NCBI GenBank assembly: GCA_036245805.1
Contig: BTRK01000002.1
Location: forward strand, 24,049,067-24,113,066
DNA: 64,000 bases
Source: Pristionchus mayeri
Taxonomy: Eukaryota; Nematoda; Chromadorea; Rhabditida; Neodiplogasteridae
Direction of reading: 5' to 3'
Position numbers and translations under genes: made by a program. Position 1 is the first letter of the stretch, and each line of letters begins with the position of its first letter. Under the pieces are notes generated by a model. It searched no databases. It saw only the letters and a program-made list of their open reading frames with translations, and was not told the DNA's origin. Of the stretch, positions 54,206 to 64,000 are shown in pieces.

Positions 54206-57200
54206 ATGTGCTGGTGCGAAAACACTCACGTATCCAGATGGAGTTGATTTTATGCGAAGTAAGATTTCACAGGCATTGTAATAGAGTGCGCAAAACATAT
54301 AAAAATTGTCTTAGAAAAGTTTCGAATTAGGTACTCGTTGATATAATTTTGCTTGGGCAAATCACAGCTTTCAGTGATAACTTCTCATCCGACTGCTCTC
54401 TTCCCTCTCCTGATCATCAGTTGTTTAGTCTATCTCGTTGTTTTTGTTCTCGGAGTCATGGTAACATATATTTTTAATCAACAATACAATAATATCTCTA
54501 GATACTTCGAAAGGCATCTCGCATCAAAGACGAGCAGATCAGAAGTGATCTCTACCTATGTCTTTCCACTCCAATTGTCAGTTGGCAATGCTTTAAATTT
54601 TCGGAATTGCTTTTACTTTAATTATTAGGGCAAATAATTTCACAGGTAGTCTCGACAATCTGTCTCCAGGGGATGTTCTTTCCAAAATCGACACCAGGAA
54701 TGAGCACCATCTCACTAGCGTTAGTTGAGTTCTATGAAGAAGAGAAGAGCATTTATATGTCGTAGTGGTAACAGCTACTATTGTTTTAAAACTTTCTCTA
54801 GTGAAATTTTATGATTAAAGAGCATCTTAGTGGTGTTTGAATGCGTATGAATATGAGCACCAAGCAGGTCACCTTTTTCTCAACTTTCCCCATTCCAGAT
54901 ACGTGATGTTCTCCCTCTGGCGTAGTGTTTCTCTTCTGTTTCGAATGTATGGAGACGTCGAGAATATGAGCGCACTAATGTATCAGAGTGAGAAACCTTC
55001 ACTATCGCCCTTTCTGATCATGTACTCAAGCCGCATTCCAGATATTATTTGATTACCTTTGACATGCCATCGCGATGCTTGTTCAGACCCATTATCATGG
55101 AACAATGTGAATGGGAATCTCAATGATTTGAAATCCTTCCTGAAAAATTGTACGCACATAGTTGCCTAATAATGCTGCAATCATCTCAGCGTCGACTCGT
55201 CTTCCCCTCCATTCGATTCCTCTCTGCTGCTGTCCCTGTCTGCCGTCGGTCGAACCGAGTGTGTGAGTCCCGAATTTTGTAAGATGCGTTCAAGCATTCA
55301 CGAGCCTTATTGGATAGCCCAGTTGAACATACTATTGTAGCATACTATTCTATTTTCGAAAATCTCTTCGCTTTAGGGAGAACATCGACACTCTCAAGTG
55401 GTTCGTGCTACAGACTCCCGTCGTTCGCATGGTCGCAGTCGTCGTCATCAATCAGATCAGAGCAGAGGGACACTGTGAGACCACGACGTGAGACGATCGA
55501 GAAATGAATTTTTAATATTTGTGCGAGAAGTTGATCAAAAGATTCAATAGTTTTCGAAACAATTCAAGATCCGTGAACTGACTTTGTCTCCTTTGAGAGT
55601 GACGAAGATCCTCTCGTGGGTGAGTCTTGCATCGACTCTCATCTCCGTCTATTCCTCGGCTATCTTCGTCAAGATGTCACAGGTCAGCACCCTGGGGCTT
55701 TCAAATTGAAGAATACGTAAAATAATATTGAAACATTAAGTTATTTTGCGCACTCTTCTTGATAGTCTGTACAAATTACAGTGGAGTTTTCTTGCAGGAG
55801 CATATTGTCAAATATCGACTCTCGGGCATTATTCGCTGCACTAATCTCACGCAATTCATGTACAGTTTTCTAAGGTGAAGTACCACGTGTATCACGAGTC
55901 AGTGGAGGAGTGCGGGAACATTTTGAAATTTTTTGTCTCAGATTTGATCCATATTATGTTGGTATAATACTCTGGAGTGATGATTTAGAAAAATACAGGT
56001 CATTGGTCCCAGAGCCGACTTTTAGGAATTTTCAAGTTTTCATCCCGGCTCTACTGTATTTTTGATCCCCGATGAGCTAGAAAGGTGAAATTGATCTCAA
56101 AATGCGCGGAAAATTATTTCCAGCAACTTTTATGTTGACCGCTTTACTGTATAGAGAGAACAAAAGATGCCAGAAACGAAAAACCATTTTTTGAACAACA
56201 AAAAAAATTTTCGCCCTCATCCCGTTACTAGTTACAAAAATTTTCTGCTGATTATAGTACAAGGAGTCCCTGTGTGTCCAAGAAAAATAAGGGCGAAGAG
56301 CTCTGCCTATCACCTTGTTGAAAAATTTGGCCATTTTTAGGTAAAATCACGTCATTTCAGAAAAACGCTAAATTGAACTTTTTTCGCGATCGTACCTACG
56401 GTCTTATTGGGGCTAGATTTCGTGGAAACATTATGTATTTTACTGTTCCGACATGAAAAAAATACTTTTCGTTGAGTTTTGAGAATAAGTGGATTTGGAG
56501 ATTTTCCGAAATGGCATGATTTTACCTAAACATGGCCAAATTTTTCAACAAGGTGGTAGTCTGAGCTCTTCGCCCTTATTTTTCTTGGACACACATTGAC
56601 TCCTTGTACTATAATCAGCAAAAAAAATTTGTAACTAGTAACGGGATGAGGGCGAAAATTTTTTTTTGTTGTTCAAAAAATGGTTTTTCGTTTCTGGCAT
56701 ATTGTGTTCTCTCTGTACAGTAAAGCGGACAACATAAAAGTTGCTTGAAATAATTTTCCGCGCATTTTGAGATCAATGCCACCTTTCTAGCTCATAGGGG
56801 AGCAAAAATACAGTAGAGCCGGGAGCAAAACCGTCAAATTCCTAAAAGCCGGCTCTGGGACCAATGACCTGTATTTTTCAAAATCATCACTCCAGGGTAT
56901 TATACCAACATAATATGGATCAAATCTGAGACAAAAAATTTCAAAATGTTCCCGGCGTGTGTATTTTTCATTCACTGACTCGTGATACTCGTGGTACATA
57001 GTTTTTGAATTGAATTGATTTATCCGCACAGATGGTGAGGTTGGGGGAGTGGGGGGGGGGGGGGTCATAGTTCCTTCTTGTTGTCATTTACATCGAAATG
57101 AAAATAAATCCTGATGATCGCATCTTCCTTCTTAGAATGCGTCTTTTCAATGTCCTTCTAAACAATTGACTGAGCTAGCCCCATTAATTGTCCTTGAGAT

Positions 57201-57661
57201 TCCTCGTGGATGAACTGGCCCTCAACCACGCTGTCTTCACTGATTCACAATACCACGATGGATCAGTGATCGAGGCACGAGTCAAGGCTGACTGTCAGTT
57301 TCTTTTACTTCCTATCATTCTAAAATTCCTATTTTAGTCTGGTATAACGCAATTCTCATTCTCATTCTCGTCCCAATTTCAATCTCACTCAACGCCAATT
57401 TTCAACCAGGAAAGGTGCGTCATGTTATGTATCTTGACAATGATTGAGCTGAACAATCATAAAATTTCTGTTTTCCAGTCGGCTCTCTTCGAAATTGAAC
57501 CAGCTCCATTTGCTGGGGCGAGTAAGCGTCCAATAATCGATGCAAGGTATTTACTCCCGAGAGGATTTGTAAAAAAATATCCCCCCATATGTTCATTCAG
57601 ACGTCCCATCTTCTACTCTTCAACCGCTCAAAGCGACTCTGAATTGATGAATCTCGTATGA
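54206..57661 (+). CDS. OST-alpha-like organic solute/steroid transporter
   Basis: The exons follow the SLC51A/OST-alpha (Solute_trans_a) order: KTLTYPDGVDFMRS (54206-54277), HPTALFPLLIISCLVYLVV (to 54460), ILRKASRIKDEQIRSDLYLC (54502-54576), VVSTICLQGMFFPKSTPGMS (54646-54723) and LFRMYGDVENMSALMYQSEK (about 54899-55020). Then come ENIDTLKWFVLQTPVVRMVA (55377-55474), KILSWVSLASTLISVYSSA (about 55599-55682), EHIVKYRLSGIIRCTNLT (55798-55874), ELALNHAVFTDSQYHDG (57199-57293), WYNAILILILVPISISL (57338-57414), then 57479-57546 and 57601-57661. About seven membrane helices are expected at the plasma membrane. A 1.1 kb foldback lies in the intron after 55874. Two early junctions are not phase-resolved. 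Confidence 0.7.
55880..57003. mobile_element. 1.1 kb foldback, family A copy 2, in an intron
   Basis: The tips CACGTGTATCACGAGTCAGT (55884) and ACTGACTCGTGATACTCGTG are inverse, and the arms are complementary to a centre near 56400. It belongs to the same family as 7716-8816. It starts only about 6-10 bp after the GT donor of the exon ending 55874, so nearly the whole intron is transposon. A G-run follows the right end at 57046. Confidence 0.85.
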
Positions 57662-58130
57662 GAAACAACTATCATTTACAATCGCAAGCGATAAAAATAC
57701 ATTGTGAAACTTTTCTTGTTTTGATTTCGAAAATAAAAGCAACAATGATCAAATATTCAGAATTCAAATATGTTTGAACTATTGAGGATGCAGAAACAAA
57801 ACAATTCACGATAGCATATTTAAGTAATTAAAAAAATAAAAAATCATCGCTTCGTAACAATGAGACCAAACAAGAATTGTTACTAAACTCAAATATATTG
57901 ATTTACTGGTTTCGACACCGAGGAAGGCTCCTATAAAAGTGGAACTCACTGTTTACAGTCCTTCCTACCTGGAGAGATTGTAAATTGCTAGCACATGCCC
58001 GTCCCCTCGGGCGAAGGTATCGACGAAGAAGATCGTAAAGGGATTTTATAATCTATTATCCCTCCGATGTCTCTTACTTACTGTCTCACCTTCCATTTTA
58101 CATTCACTCCTACCTCTTCATTCTCATAGA
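57662..58130. promoter_or_regulatory. Intergenic/5' region of SMR-domain gene
   Basis: AT-rich sequence after the OST-alpha stop. The tract ending ttctcatag directly before AATG at 58130 looks like a splice acceptor, either for a 5' exon or for spliced-leader addition. Confidence 0.35.
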
Positions 58131-59341
58131 ATGTACGCCGTCCATCCGTCCGTCTCTCCCGCTCTTCACTACAATCCCTTCCCTTCACACGGCAACCACA
58201 CACTGCCATACTCAACTCAAACGCAATATACTACCATTCCGCATAACGGAGTATTCCTACATCCCCAGAATCTCCAACCATTCCATCACTGCCATCCTGG
58301 TTATGTGAATTACTCCGCTTCGATCGCTTCTTCTTCTTCCTCTTCATCTTCCTCCTCCTCTTCATACACCGGTAGCGAGACTGGGAGTACTGTGCTCTTT
58401 AATAATCAAAGAAGAGATTCTGACCTCTATTACCGTAAGTTTTTTACATGATGAAATCTCCTAATAATAGTATGTCTTTACGTAATTTTACACTCTTTCA
58501 GATCCTCAAGGGAAGATGAGAGCACGCATTCTGGACTTCGAGACAATGCGATTGATGAACGGCGGCCTTTTGGTGATTATTTTTTTGATGATTCCAATTT
58601 AATAAATATATATTTTGCAGTCCAAAGAAAAATATCTCAGTACAGCTGATCACCTGCACAGTGTGAGAGATCGTTATAATTCCAAGAAAGTGGACAAGGA
58701 GTGGCTCGAACTGAACAGGGAGTAAGTTAATATACTTGTATTTTAAAGTATCTAATTTTTCTTCTTGTAAAAATTTCAATGGCCTACATAAAATGATTGG
58801 GAAGCTCTAAAGAAACATTACATATTTGCAATAATAAACACAATATTTCTTATCTAGATGGAATGATCAGTTAGATGAGGAGATATTGGATCTGCACGGC
58901 CTCAATCAAATCGTTGCCAAGAAAGCGTTGATCGAGCGAGTACATGAAATGCGCGGTGAGTTTCCCCTCTTCTTCAAATTTTTTTGGTGAATAATGCATA
59001 ATCTTCTCTCGTTCCAGAAGGAATTCGTCCTCGTCATTCTGCTCTTCTTGTCTGCACTGGTGAGTCTCTCGAAATATTGGTAACAAATTATAATTCCAGT
59101 GAAGTATGCATCAATATATCATTTTTGTAAATTATTAGTTGTTGCGTAATTTAAAAACTTTACAATTTAAGGCAAAGGGAATAACTCTCGCGACGGAGTT
59201 CCTGTGATCAAAATAGCCGTGCAGGAGTTTTGCGAATACTTCGGATTTCAGTGAGCTTTTAGAGTCTTTAAACAAAGAATGCATAAATTTACGGTACATC
59301 ATAATATTGAATGATATTTATTCAGTTGCGAGGAACTTTGA
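58131..59341 (+). CDS. SMR-domain protein with DUF1771-like region
   Basis: There are seven exons (58131-58434, 58502-58572, 58621-58721, 58858-58955, 59018-59059, 59172-59250, 59326-59341) joining to 711 nt in one frame, 236 residues. The first about 100 residues are low-complexity (Pro/His/Tyr and a run of 12 Ser). Then comes a helical segment (KEKYLSTADHLHSVRDRYN, KKVDKEWLELNREWND) like DUF1771. Last is the SMR domain: ILDLHGLNQIVAKKALIERV, LLVCTGKGNNSRDGVPVIKI and FCEYFGF. The DLHGL and TGKGN motifs are intact. SMR domains are nucleic-acid binding or nicking modules; eukaryotic DUF1771-SMR proteins include no-go-decay nucleases. This one is short and lacks a CUE or P-loop part. Confidence 0.85.
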
Positions 59342-59928
59342 GAGAACAGAGGATTTCTCAAGATTTCTTCCATTGACTCTTGGTAAATTGCTCGTGTGAT
59401 GATTCGGAGTGCTTTCATGGTGTCATATGTGCAGGTTTCAGTCATTACATATTTCTCTCTATCTAGGATATCTCCATGATTTCATGTTTATTCCATTCGT
59501 TGTAATTTGTGTCATATGTGAAATCATTTCACTTTTATTGCATTCGTTATGATTTCCTCTCTCAAAATTGGTTACTCACAACTGGCATTGAAACTAGATT
59601 TCAAGCTCGGTTTACTTCGATTGTTCTTACCATATCTCCAAATAAAAGTCATACATTCGAATTGTATTTGTATCAAATATATCTTAATGGGAAGCTTATT
59701 CATGTTCGCAACCTACGAAGCTGACTTCGATGTATTGACCATTGAGTGTACACTGATTGTGTAGTACTCCTCTCACGAGTGTCTCTCGTCTATCTCTTGT
59801 TTCTTATCTTTCCCTCTTTCTCCCTCTCTTCTGCCATATGGTTGTGTTGAACTTTCCATCGATTAAAGCGCGCTATCGTGTCCCCTGATTGATGAACTTC
59901 TCCGATTTGTCATGCTCTTCCATTGCAG
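59342..59928. other. Intergenic between SMR and NHR genes
   Basis: No gene is supported; a pyrimidine-rich stretch lies at 59780-59835. Confidence 0.35.
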
Positions 59929-61540
59929 ATGATGTCGAATCCAATTATTTGCTGCATCTGCTCTGCTCAATCTAATTATGCCCACCTAGGAATCAATGCA
60001 TGCAGGTTTAGGCAGCATTATAGTTCAAAATAATTGGGTTAGTCCAGGTCGTGCGCCGATTTTTACAAGAGAGCATCATCATCTGCACGCATTATCTCAT
60101 GCAGGAAAGGGGAAGGGAAGTGCACTATTATGCATGGTATTCGGGAACTTTTAGTATCGAAGATTATTTGTTACTTCTTAGGAAATCGGCACAACTGCCG
60201 AGGATGTCGCTTTGAGAAGTGCAAACTTCTGGGAATGCAATTGACGAGTCGAAAAGAAGGTGAACAGCAGAAAGATGAGATGAAGGAGCAGGTAAAGGTT
60301 ATCATTTGTGTTGCCATTCCGGACAATTTATAAAGTTTTTGCAAAAAATCGATGTTATCAACCATTTCCGATTTTGCAGTCTAGATCAGATGATGAGCTG
60401 AAGGACCCCTTGATTTCAAGAATATTCGACGAGTATTTGTGAGTGAAATTTATTCTCCATGTAATCTCCGATCGAATTCAGACGTTCTGTTGCGCGTCGA
60501 AAGAATACTGAATTATTGCTAAGACCGACGTCTCTTCACCGGCATGTCAAGGTAGAAATAAATGAGGTAGAAATAAAGTATGCTATTCCTTCCATGTACT
60601 GATAATCATAGGATCTACTACTGTGCTCGTGGACTTTCTTGATGGATTGTTTGAAAATGTATGCTGGTGACTTCCTCCAATTCGCTTCTGCCACTTTTCC
60701 CGAATTTGCACGCCTTTCACTAGATGACCAAGTAAGTAATTGCCGTATTTATGACTTCTGCGAATACATTTATACATTCTCATTCAGCGACTGATTCTCA
60801 AGTGTTTTGCATCGCGTCTATTTTTGCTAGAAGGGATATTTGGAACATTTACAAATTTTAGTTCCTATGAAGGTCCTTAGTGAGTCGTTCGTTTTGATGA
60901 AAATAGGAAGGTCGTGATGTTTCCAGTTTCATGGCAACACTCACTACTTGTTATGATTCTCGAAATTTTCGATTTTTTACAGAAGAAGAGAGTCCATCCT
61001 CTTGTGGAGAGATAGTGAAGTATAAATCATCACTTTGCCTTCACCAATATTCAGTAATCCATCAATCCATTATTTAGATTGATGGAATACTACGTAAAAC
61101 CAGGAAAATGTTTCGGGCCGTTTATGGAAAAGTCGCAGTTTACTGAAGTCGAATGCGCAATTCTCTTCGCCCTCTCCATTTGGCAGAATGGTATATGTAG
61201 CTATTTAAATTCATCTCGAAAATGTAAATTCAGATTTCAATCACCATTTGCCTGATCACATCGTGGCGATCGCCGAAATCGTTCGACGACAAATATTTGA
61301 TTCCATCAAGCAGTATTATCACGAAGAACTTGGTCTCGAAGACTACTCAGTGCGATTGGGAAACCTCGTCACTTTCGAGCACATGATTCAGGTATTAGTG
61401 AAGACTCAAGAAATGAGCAAGTCGATATATTTGAGGAAGGGACGAATATACTGAATGAGGAAGTGCAGGCCTACAATCTCACCGGAATTCTGACTGCCGA
61501 TAGCGCCTTCTTGCAACTTGTCATGCAAATTTCTTTGTAA
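59929..61540 (+). CDS. Nuclear hormone receptor, nematode supplementary type
   Basis: The DNA-binding domain spans three exons: 59929-60005 (MMSNPIICCICSAQSNYAHL), 60048-60136 (CADFYKRASSSARIISCRKG, KCTIMHG) and 60182-60291 (NRHNCRGCRFEKCKLLGM). All eight zinc-binding cysteines are present. The C-terminal exons give a ligand-binding domain: RRKNTELLLRPTSLHRHV, MYAGDFLQFASATFPEFARL, LKCFASRLFLLEGIFG, PGKCFGPFMEKSQFTEVE, DHIVAIAEIVRRQIFDSI and LVTFEHMIQ, ending LQLVMQISL at TAA. It would be a ligand- or stress-responsive transcription factor of the HNF4-derived nematode expansion. The junction after 60872 could not be phased. Start: first ATG after a ttgcag acceptor. Confidence 0.85.
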
Positions 61541-62938
61541 TTGATCAACAAAGTTGCTTTTTCATACACGATGTTCAACATAATCTGAATGAATTGAGTT
61601 GTTCCGTGTCGAAGCGAACAGAAGTTTCAAACATGCGAAGAGAGTCAGAAAAAGGTAAAAATCAGTACTGAATTCACAACAAATTTTCTACCATCTGAAA
61701 AATAACAAAAAGTGTTCACAAAGATGAGTTTAAGGATATTTAAGCCATATTTACTGCAGAAGCGTGAGTGTTGGAACAATTTTCGATAAGATACGTAAGT
61801 ACTACAATAATCATTGCGAGAGCAACAGAAACGACGAAGAGAAAGGCGAAAACATCAACAATATAGTGTTAGACAGTGAAGAGTTTCGTGTGCGACGTTT
61901 AGGGTGAGGAGACTACAACTCCGAACGTAATCGGAACTACGCCAGTTCTAGCTTCAGCAGATGTTCGGACTACACTCTACACTATAGATACGTTTGAGAA
62001 TGAAAGAACAAGGTTGATAAAGGATGCAGAATGGTAAATGGAGACTTGCAGAGTTATGAGATGGAAGCTGAACAATGTAGAATAAAGAATTGAAAAAATC
62101 TAAAATAGAACGAAGAGATAAGTCCATCGGAGGACTTCGATCTCTCAATCGATCCTTTTCGGTCTCCCCCTTCCTCGATGTGATCGGAAGCGTAGTTGTA
62201 AGAAATTGTTGCACTCTTTCTCTATTTATCTCTATTATTGAACCGTATGAATCTATAATGCGCAACTGTAATAACTGCGATTTCTATCGGCTGATTTTGC
62301 TTAAAGTAGGAGTAAATGCAAACGCGCGACCAGTTGGAATATGTTTCACCTAGTGACGCACTCTCTTCAAGTCGCGTGCTATCTAGCCCTCTTCCCTGAG
62401 CTTTCCCTGATCTGGCTCCCAGCCAACTAGCTATAACTCTGTTCGGAATGGAGATATCAATGTGAAAATTTCGGAGCTTCTTATCGTTGTGGAGCTCTAG
62501 GCAGTGTATATGATAGCTTCAAGAATTGAATTTTGAGTTTACTCCTCCTTTAAATTCATACCAGCATCACCTTAATTTTTGTCATTATTGGAGCGTCTTT
62601 AGAGTGATTCGAACTGTATGTTCTGACTTATTCAGAACACATTGACTGCCTCCTTTCTTGTTCTTTTCTTCTCGTTCATTCCGCCTCCCCCAAGATGAGC
62701 ATCGATAAAAATCAAAAGTCTGAGCACAAAAATCCGATCTCAAGGAATGAGAAGTGTATGAGGGCAAAGAGGAACAGTGAGAGAGACTGTAAGCGAGCAG
62801 GAGAGAAAGAGATAACGAGAGTGATGGGGAGATCTTTTTGTGCTCAGTTTAGCGTCGATTACGTTCGGATTTGTAGTTTCCGCATGCTAAAAGTCGCGAT
62901 TTACCGCTTCAATCGTCCCCTTCATTCTCAACGTTGAG
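61541..62938. other. Intergenic between NHR and UGT genes
   Basis: The part 62395-62570 is a dispersed repeat shared with 40500-40690. The rest shows no supported gene. Confidence 0.4.
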
Positions 62939-64000
62939 ATGCGTCTGCTGTGCTTCTTCCTTCTCCCTCTTCTTCAAGCAAACGCACTAAAATTTCTCGC
63001 GTACAACCCAGGAATTGGTAAGTTCGAAACTGTAACTTCATCTTTATCATTTTCCCATTCAGGCACAAGCCATTTCACTTACATCAGTAGAGCTGTCGAG
63101 GCTTTGGTCGAGGCTGGTCATGAAGTTGTAAGGGCATACTGAGATCACGATGAACCTTATTCTGTATGTTTAGGTTATGCTCGCTCCTACTCTCACCGAC
63201 AAGGTGAAGATAGTAGAGACGAAAGGCGCCACGGTTCGTGAATTCGTATTGTATTACTGTTGATGAAAATATTACAGTTGAATTAGCTAAATGGAAAATA
63301 TTTATGAATGTTCTCAGGTGATCAAAGATCTTCTCATCAGCGAAGAAGCAGCTGCGATAGCTGAGAAAGCCCATGGACGAGTCACTGAACTAGTGTGGAC
63401 CTACAAATCGGACTTGGACTTTGTTTAGGTTTTGATTTTTATGATTTTAGATAGATTTTATTCCCAAAACGTTTAAAACATCACAAAAATATCATTGTTG
63501 CAGATCATGAACTGGATCAATCAGGCTACATCTCTTCAATGCTCTGGTCAGAAATTGCTGTGATCTTTATCGATCCGTATCGAAAAGTCACTAGTCAAAT
63601 TTTACAGATAAATATTGCATATTCTCTTCAGCGACCCTTCGCACTCCTGGTCTCCTCGATCGAATGAGAGCGGAGAAGTTCGACGCAGCATTCTCTGAGG
63701 CAATCGATATGTGCGGATTCGGTATATGAAAGACACAGTGCATCGAAGAAAGTTGTGATGCAGGCATTTTCCATCTGGTCGGCATCAAGAGCTATGCTCT
63801 GATGATGTCAGCTTCCACTACTGAAGGATCTTTCGACATCACAGGGGCACCTACTGCACCCAGCTACGTCCCAGGTACAATTAGACTTATCTTGTACACT
63901 GATTTTTCAAAGACGATCCTTTCGCAATATAAAAGTTCATTGCTGTTCAGGAACGATGGCTGATTTCGGAGAACGCATGACATTCTTGCAACGGGTTACC
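62939..64000 (+). CDS. UDP-glucuronosyltransferase, N-terminal part (runs off window)
   Basis: ATG at 62939 starts a signal peptide (MRLLCFFLLPLLQANA), then LKFLAYNPGIG. Exons continue at 63063-63127 (SHFTYISRAVEALVEAGHEV), 63174-63233 (VMLAPTLTDKVKIVETKGAT), 63318-63422 (VIKDLLISEEAAAIAEKAHG), about 63505-63545, about 63631-63720 (LLDRMRAEKFDAAFSEAIDM), 63763-63873 (LVGIKSYALMMSASTTEG, GAPTAPSYVPG) and 63951 on (TMADFGERMTFLQRV). This is the acceptor-binding half of a UGT, an ER-lumenal enzyme that adds sugar to lipophilic compounds. The sugar-nucleotide half and membrane anchor lie beyond the window. Confidence 0.85.

Overview
This window is nuclear DNA from a nematode, probably a rhabditid or diplogastrid relative rather than Caenorhabditis itself. 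The genes have many short introns with GT-AG ends and mixed acceptors (ttgcag, tttcag, ttttag). The gene content is typically nematode: a supplementary nuclear hormone receptor, an F-box protein, a UDP-glucuronosyltransferase (UGT), an OST-alpha-type transporter and small secreted or membrane proteins. I see no rRNA genes, no complete tRNA, no CRISPR array and no bacterial operon structure.

Layout. 1-9 kb: repeats, including a 1.5 kb foldback that carries mirrored tRNA-like segments, a 126-bp tandem array, a mariner-like MITE, a U6 snRNA-like gene with an unusual 5' half, and a 1.1 kb foldback. 9-17.8 kb: a tiny membrane-protein gene, an F-box gene, three copies of an unrecognised exon family and a very long decayed inverted repeat. 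18-31 kb: broken or 5'-incomplete copies of conserved genes (F-actin capping protein beta, ribosomal protein S7, DGAT2), a short Helitron, two foldbacks and a PIF/Harbinger transposon (intact transposase, damaged MYB/SANT partner). 31-44 kb: one unidentified multi-exon gene, then mostly repeats, including a Tc1-like foldback, Helitron-like hairpin ends, a CT-rich array and more tRNA-like fragments. 44-47 kb: an apparently intact Mutator-like (MULE) transposase gene. 48.6-52.5 kb: a satellite of about 31 units of 122 bp, followed by a short array of GGACATTTTGTCC palindromes. 53-64 kb: the best gene block, with a small cysteine-rich secreted protein (minus strand) and then, on the plus strand, an OST-alpha-like transporter (foldback in one intron), a DUF1771/SMR-domain protein, a nuclear hormone receptor and the 5' part of a UGT gene.

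The window reads as a gene-poor, transposon-rich chromosome region. Neighbouring genes show no sign of acting in one pathway, although OST-alpha, NHR and UGT functions all belong broadly to steroid or xenobiotic handling. The strongest candidates for something undescribed are the foldbacks with tRNA-like cores lacking an anticodon arm, the foldback family whose arms share a conserved open frame, the U6-like gene with a replaced 5' half, and the higher-order satellite. All gene models were joined by eye from splice signals and protein-family resemblance, so exon edges are approximate unless a reading-frame check is stated.
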